Under the pieces are notes generated by a model that made no database searches, was not told the DNA's origin, and saw only the letters and a program-made list of their open reading frames with translations. This document shows, one piece after another, positions 61,181-64,000 of a stretch of 64,000 nt of DNA (its first letter is position 1; each line of letters begins with the position of its first letter). The position numbers were made by a program, and so were the translations under genes. Source of the DNA: AC-32 sp963772975 (lineage in GTDB: Bacteria; Actinomycetota; Thermoleophilia; Gaiellales; Gaiellaceae). The stretch spans positions 21,769-85,768 of the forward strand of contig CAVYZH010000009.1 of assembly GCA_963772975.1 (NCBI GenBank), written 5' to 3'.

Positions 61181-62391
61181 GCGAGCCGCAGGCGCCCTCG
61201 ACGGCCGCTTCGCGGCTTGCGCTCTGGCAGCGCGGCGGCGGAATCATCGTCCCGGTGCTGACGGCGATGCTGGCCTTCCTGATCGGCGGCCTGCTGGTGC
61301 TGTCGACGGGCCACAACCCGATCCAGGCCTACTGGGACATCATCAAGGGCGCCGGCTTGAACTGGCTCGCTCACCCGACGAACACCGACGTCGCCAACAC
61401 CGCCGCCTACAACTTCAGCCAAACGCTGCTGCAGACGACGCCGCTGATCCTGACGGGTCTCGCCGTCGCGTTCGCCTTCCGCTGCGGGATGTTCAACATC
61501 GGCGGCAACGGCCAGTACCTGGTCGGCCTCTACGTCGCCAACTGGGTTGGCATCTCCTTCGTCCACATGACGAGGCCGGCCCACATCCTGCTCGCGGTCG
61601 CCGGCGCGGCTGCCGCAGGCGCGATCTGGGCGGGGATTGCCGGCTTCCTGAAGGCGACCACCGGCGCCCACGAGGTGATCACGACGATCATGCTCAACTG
61701 GATCGCCTACTGGATCGGGAGTTACATCTTCCAGCAGGGTGGCCCGCTCCAGGGCGCGGCGAACAAGCCGCTCGACATCCCGATCTCCGGCGACGTCGCA
61801 CAGAGCGCGAAGCTGCCGGTCTTCTGGGGCGACGCCGACCTCCAGGGCCTGCACATCGGCTTCTTCGTCGCGATTGGCGCGCTGGTCGTCTTCTGGCTGA
61901 TCCTCAACCGCACGACGCTCGGCTACGAGGTGAAGGCGGTCGGCTACAACCCGGACGCCGCTGCGTACGGCGGGATCAAGGTCCGCACCAACTATGTCCG
62001 GGCGATGGCGATCTCAGGCGCGTTCGCGGGCCTCGCCGGCGGCCTCGACATGCTCGGCTACCTCTACCACTTCGGCACCACGGACGTGCAGGCCTCGTCG
62101 ATCGGCTTCCTCGGGATCGCGGTCGCGCTGCTCGGCCGGAACACCGCGCTTGGAGTCGGCCTGGCCGCGTTCTTGTTCGGCGGCCTGCTCTACGGCACCA
62201 CGCACGGGCTCCAGTCGGGCACGATCGACCCGAGCCTCGCCGGCCACCTGACAGAGATGATCCAGGGGCTGGTCGTGCTGTTCGTCGGAGCCGATGTGCT
62301 GATCCTGGCGGTCTGGAACTCCCGCAGGAAGCTGAAACGTCGACAGCGGACTCCTGACCGGGCGGCCGAGCCGGAGGCGGCCTCGCCGTGA
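61177..62391 (+). CDS. nucleoside ABC importer permease 1
   Basis: 404-residue membrane protein of the BPD-transp-2 family (YufP/NupP type), about ten helices. Typical blocks are FAFRCGMFNIGGNGQYLVG and TTGAHEVITTIMLNWIAYWIGSY, then YEVKAVGYNPDAAAYGGI, the EAA-like loop that contacts the ATPase. GTG 61177 overlaps the ATPase stop and its own stop overlaps permease 2. Confidence 0.93.
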
Positions 62392-63593
62392 GCACCTACG
62401 TCGGAACTGTCCGCCGCAGCGGCGCACGGCTCGTCGAGCCGACCTCCGTCGGCACGGTCGGCCTGACGCTGGGCGTGATCGCCTTCGTGCTCGCGATCCC
62501 GCCGATCGCGGCCCGCTCACCGCTCTGGCCGATCCTCGTCGGGATCGTCGCGATCCTGTTCGGAATCGTCGCCGCCAGCCGCGGCGCCCACCGGGTCGGC
62601 TTCGGCGCAATCGCCTCGGGGGTGCTCGGCGCCGGCCTCGCGGTGCTCGCGACCCAATCGAGCACGGCGCACCTGAACGAGGTCTTCACGGCCAGCCTGA
62701 TTGCCTCGATGCTCGTCTTCGCCACGCCGCTCACCTTCGGCGCGCTCGGCGGGATGTTCTCCGAGCGCTCGGGCGTCGTGAACATCGGTCTCGAGGGAAT
62801 GATGCTGATGGGCGCCTTCTGGGGCATCTGGGGCGCCGACAAGACCGGCAGCTGGGTCTGGGGCGTCCTGATCGCGATGGCCTCCGGCGGCGCGCTCGCG
62901 CTCGTCCACGCTTTCTTCGCAATCCACTTGCGCGCCGACCAGATCGTGGGCGGGGTCGCGGTGAACTTCCTTGCGCTCGGGATCACCGGCTACTTCTTCG
63001 TCCAGCTCTATCACGGCGACAACGTCCCCACCGGGGTCTCCCAGATCCCGACCGTCAACCTCACGAAGGATTCGAGCCACAGCTTCTTCGCCGACTCCTT
63101 CGGCCACCTCAACCTGATGATTTGGATCGCGATCCTGTTCGTGCCGCTCTCGTACGTCGCGCTCTTCAAGACGCCGATCGGCCTGCGCATCCGCGCGTGC
63201 GGCGAGCACCCGCGCGCTGCCGACACGGTCGGCATCAACGTCTACGCGGTCCGCTACGGCGCGGTCATCCTCTCCGGGATCCTGGCGGCGATGGGCGGCG
63301 CGTACCTGACCGTCGGGTACCTGAACACCTACAACGAGAACGTGACCGCGGGCCGCGGGTTCATCGCCCTCGCGGCGATGATCTTCGGCAACTGGCGCCC
63401 GTTCGGCGCCTTTGCGGCGGCCCTCCTGTTCGGCTTCTCGACCGCGCTCGCGTTCCGCCTGCCGGTGTACTCCGACAATGCCGCCGTGCTCTTCCAGGCG
63501 TTGCCGTACGTCCTGACCCTCGTGGCCGTCGCCGGTGTGATCGGCCGGACCGTCCCGCCTGCTGCAGATGGAAAGCCTTACAAGAAGCAGTAG
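62388..63593 (+). CDS. nucleoside ABC importer permease 2
   Basis: 401-residue membrane permease (YufQ/NupQ type): MFSERSGVVNIGLEGMMLMGAFWG, ADQIVGGVAVNFLALGITGYFF and the ATPase-contact loop GLRIRACGEHPRAADTVGI. An N-terminal extension of about 100 residues with three extra helices precedes the core. It forms the channel with permease 1. Overlaps the following small gene by 26 bases. Confidence 0.93.
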   Translation: MSTYVGTVRRSGARLVEPTSVGTVGLTLGVIAFVLAIPPIAARSPLWPILVGIVAILFGIVAASRGAHRVGFGAIASGVLGAGLAVLATQSSTAHLNEVFTASLIASMLVFATPLTFGALGGMFSERSGVVNIGLEGMMLMGAFWGIWGADKTGSWVWGVLIAMASGGALALVHAFFAIHLRADQIVGGVAVNFLALGITGYFFVQLYHGDNVPTGVSQIPTVNLTKDSSHSFFADSFGHLNLMIWIAILFVPLSYVALFKTPIGLRIRACGEHPRAADTVGINVYAVRYGAVILSGILAAMGGAYLTVGYLNTYNENVTAGRGFIALAAMIFGNWRPFGAFAAALLFGFSTALAFRLPVYSDNAAVLFQALPYVLTLVAVAGVIGRTVPPAADGKPYKKQ

Positions 63594-63924
63594 CGCGAGG
63601 GGGCGAAACGACGCGGCGCGCGGCTCGGTCGTCCTGGCGCTGCTCGGTCTCGCCCTGCCGGTGCTGGCCTTCGTGGCCGCCCGGAAGCTGCAGGGCGTGA
63701 CGATCGTCCAGGCGACCGGCGCGACCTGCGGCTCCGCGGTGCTCGGCGGCGCGGCGGTGCTGCTGGCCCGGCGCGGGCTGCGGAACATCGAGCGCACGAT
63801 AGGCCGTCTCGGCGGCGAGGGAGCCGCACGGGTCGGCCGCCTGCTGGGCCTGATCTCGCTTGCCATCGGGCTCAGCGCCGGAATCGCGCTCGCCGTGTAC
63901 GCCGTGCTCAATGTGATCGGCTGA
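63568..63924 (+). CDS. small membrane protein of unknown function
   Basis: A 118-residue protein with three hydrophobic segments: LALLGLALPVLAFVAA at about 22-37, ATCGSAVLGGAAVLLA near 51-66, and LGLISLAIGLSAGIALAVYAVL near 92-113. A charged loop (RRGLRNIERTIGRLGGEG) lies between. It resembles DUF4190-type proteins loosely, and I cannot assign a family. ATG 63568 lies inside the permease 2 end, so it is co-translated with the importer. Confidence 0.6.
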   Translation: MESLTRSSSARGRNDAARGSVVLALLGLALPVLAFVAARKLQGVTIVQATGATCGSAVLGGAAVLLARRGLRNIERTIGRLGGEGAARVGRLLGLISLAIGLSAGIALAVYAVLNVIG

Positions 63925-63926
63925 TT

Positions 63927-63953
63927 CCGATCCCGCGGGATCGGGACTACAAT
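63927..63953. promoter_or_regulatory. perfect 18-base palindrome overlapping the promoter of the last gene
   Basis: CCGATCCCGCGGGATCGG (63927-63944) is a perfect palindrome. TACAAT at 63948-63953 is a good -10 for the gene starting at 63965, and TTCCGA at 63925-63930 is a weak -35 at 17 bases. The palindrome fills the spacer, as expected for a repressor operator. It could also be a terminator stem for the importer operon, but there is no T-run. Confidence 0.5.
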
Positions 63954-63964
63954 CGACCGCTCAG

Positions 63965-64000
63965 ATGTTCGAGATCGGCAACAGCCTGCGCGAGGCCCGC
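63965..64000 (+). CDS. RodZ-like helix-turn-helix protein, 3' truncated
   Basis: Only the first 12 codons are in the window: MFEIGNSLREAR. This is a very typical start of RodZ-like proteins with an N-terminal Xre-type helix-turn-helix (HTH_25) and later a membrane segment and DUF4115. ATG 63965 lies 11 bases after a TACAAT hexamer. The assignment rests on 12 residues. Confidence 0.55.
   Translation, partial: MFEIGNSLREAR

Overview
The window is 64 kb of very GC-rich bacterial DNA, densely packed with genes that often overlap by 1-20 bases and use many GTG and TTG starts. It looks like an Actinobacteriota chromosome. The order mihF-gmk-rpoZ-coaBC, actinobacterial mIHF, a HelD-type RNA polymerase motor and a perfect CGAAC-N4-GTTCG LexA operator all point there. 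PyrD is the 1B type with a PyrK partner, together with MoxR/DUF58/transglutaminase and tandem PnrA-like lipoproteins. I infer a soil member of the Thermoleophilia (Gaiellales or Solirubrobacterales), but a marker-gene tree would be needed to prove it. No rRNA, tRNA, CRISPR array, transposase or phage gene was recognised, and there is no gap over 300 bases. This is core chromosome rather than an island.

Layout. 1-6.6 kb: DUF1611 protein, secreted glycosidase-like protein, M29 aminopeptidase, a LexA-controlled LysM protein, RNase Z, DUF2007 and a methyltransferase. 6.65-15.7 kb: pyrimidine operon pyrR-pyrB-pyrC-(nucleotidyltransferase)-carA-carB-pyrK-pyrD, headed by a hairpin that matches a PyrR binding site and covers the pyrR ribosome binding site. 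15.7-23.4 kb: mihF-gmk-rpoZ, a cupredoxin, coaBC, MoxR-DUF58-TgpA and a TPR protein. 23.5-31.4 kb: a lone PilB/GspE ATPase, dtd, an S53 peptidase, a VOC protein, HelD plus hydrolase, and PadR with a small coiled-coil partner. 31.4-38.8 kb: translation operon rimP-nusA-ylxR-infB-DUF503-rbfA-nrnA-truB-ribF. 38.9-45.9 kb: two tiny zinc ribbons, gamma-glutamyltransferase, rpsO-pnp, DsbB/DsbA and a zincin. 45.9-57.4 kb: M16 peptidase-dapB-dapA, an HD-GYP-like sensor, rnj, ribokinase, nucleoside hydrolase and ftsK. 57.5-64 kb: nucleoside-type ABC importer (two PnrA/BMP binding proteins, ATPase, two permeases) and the start of a RodZ-like gene.

The most interesting signals are regulatory. (i) Tandem LexA boxes drive a YneA-like LysM protein. 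(ii) A pnp leader holds two mutually exclusive hairpins, one long enough for RNase III and one that hides the ribosome binding site. (iii) A terminator/antiterminator pair lies in front of rimP-nusA. (iv) A PyrR translational-repression hairpin precedes pyrR. (v) A dispersed double-hairpin repeat occurs in two copies whose differences all preserve base pairing. (vi) Many genes carry a TANNNT hexamer 6-9 bases before the start codon, suggesting leaderless transcription. NusA carries an extra Cys/His module. Nucleoside salvage (PnrA importer, nucleoside hydrolase, ribokinase) lies in one half of the window and de novo pyrimidine synthesis in the other.

Caution: at least seven conserved genes (pyrR, VOC, helD, truB, dapB, ribokinase, nucleoside hydrolase) contain one single-base frameshift each, mostly at short homopolymers. 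This looks like residual long-read consensus error rather than real gene decay. These genes are annotated across the break.
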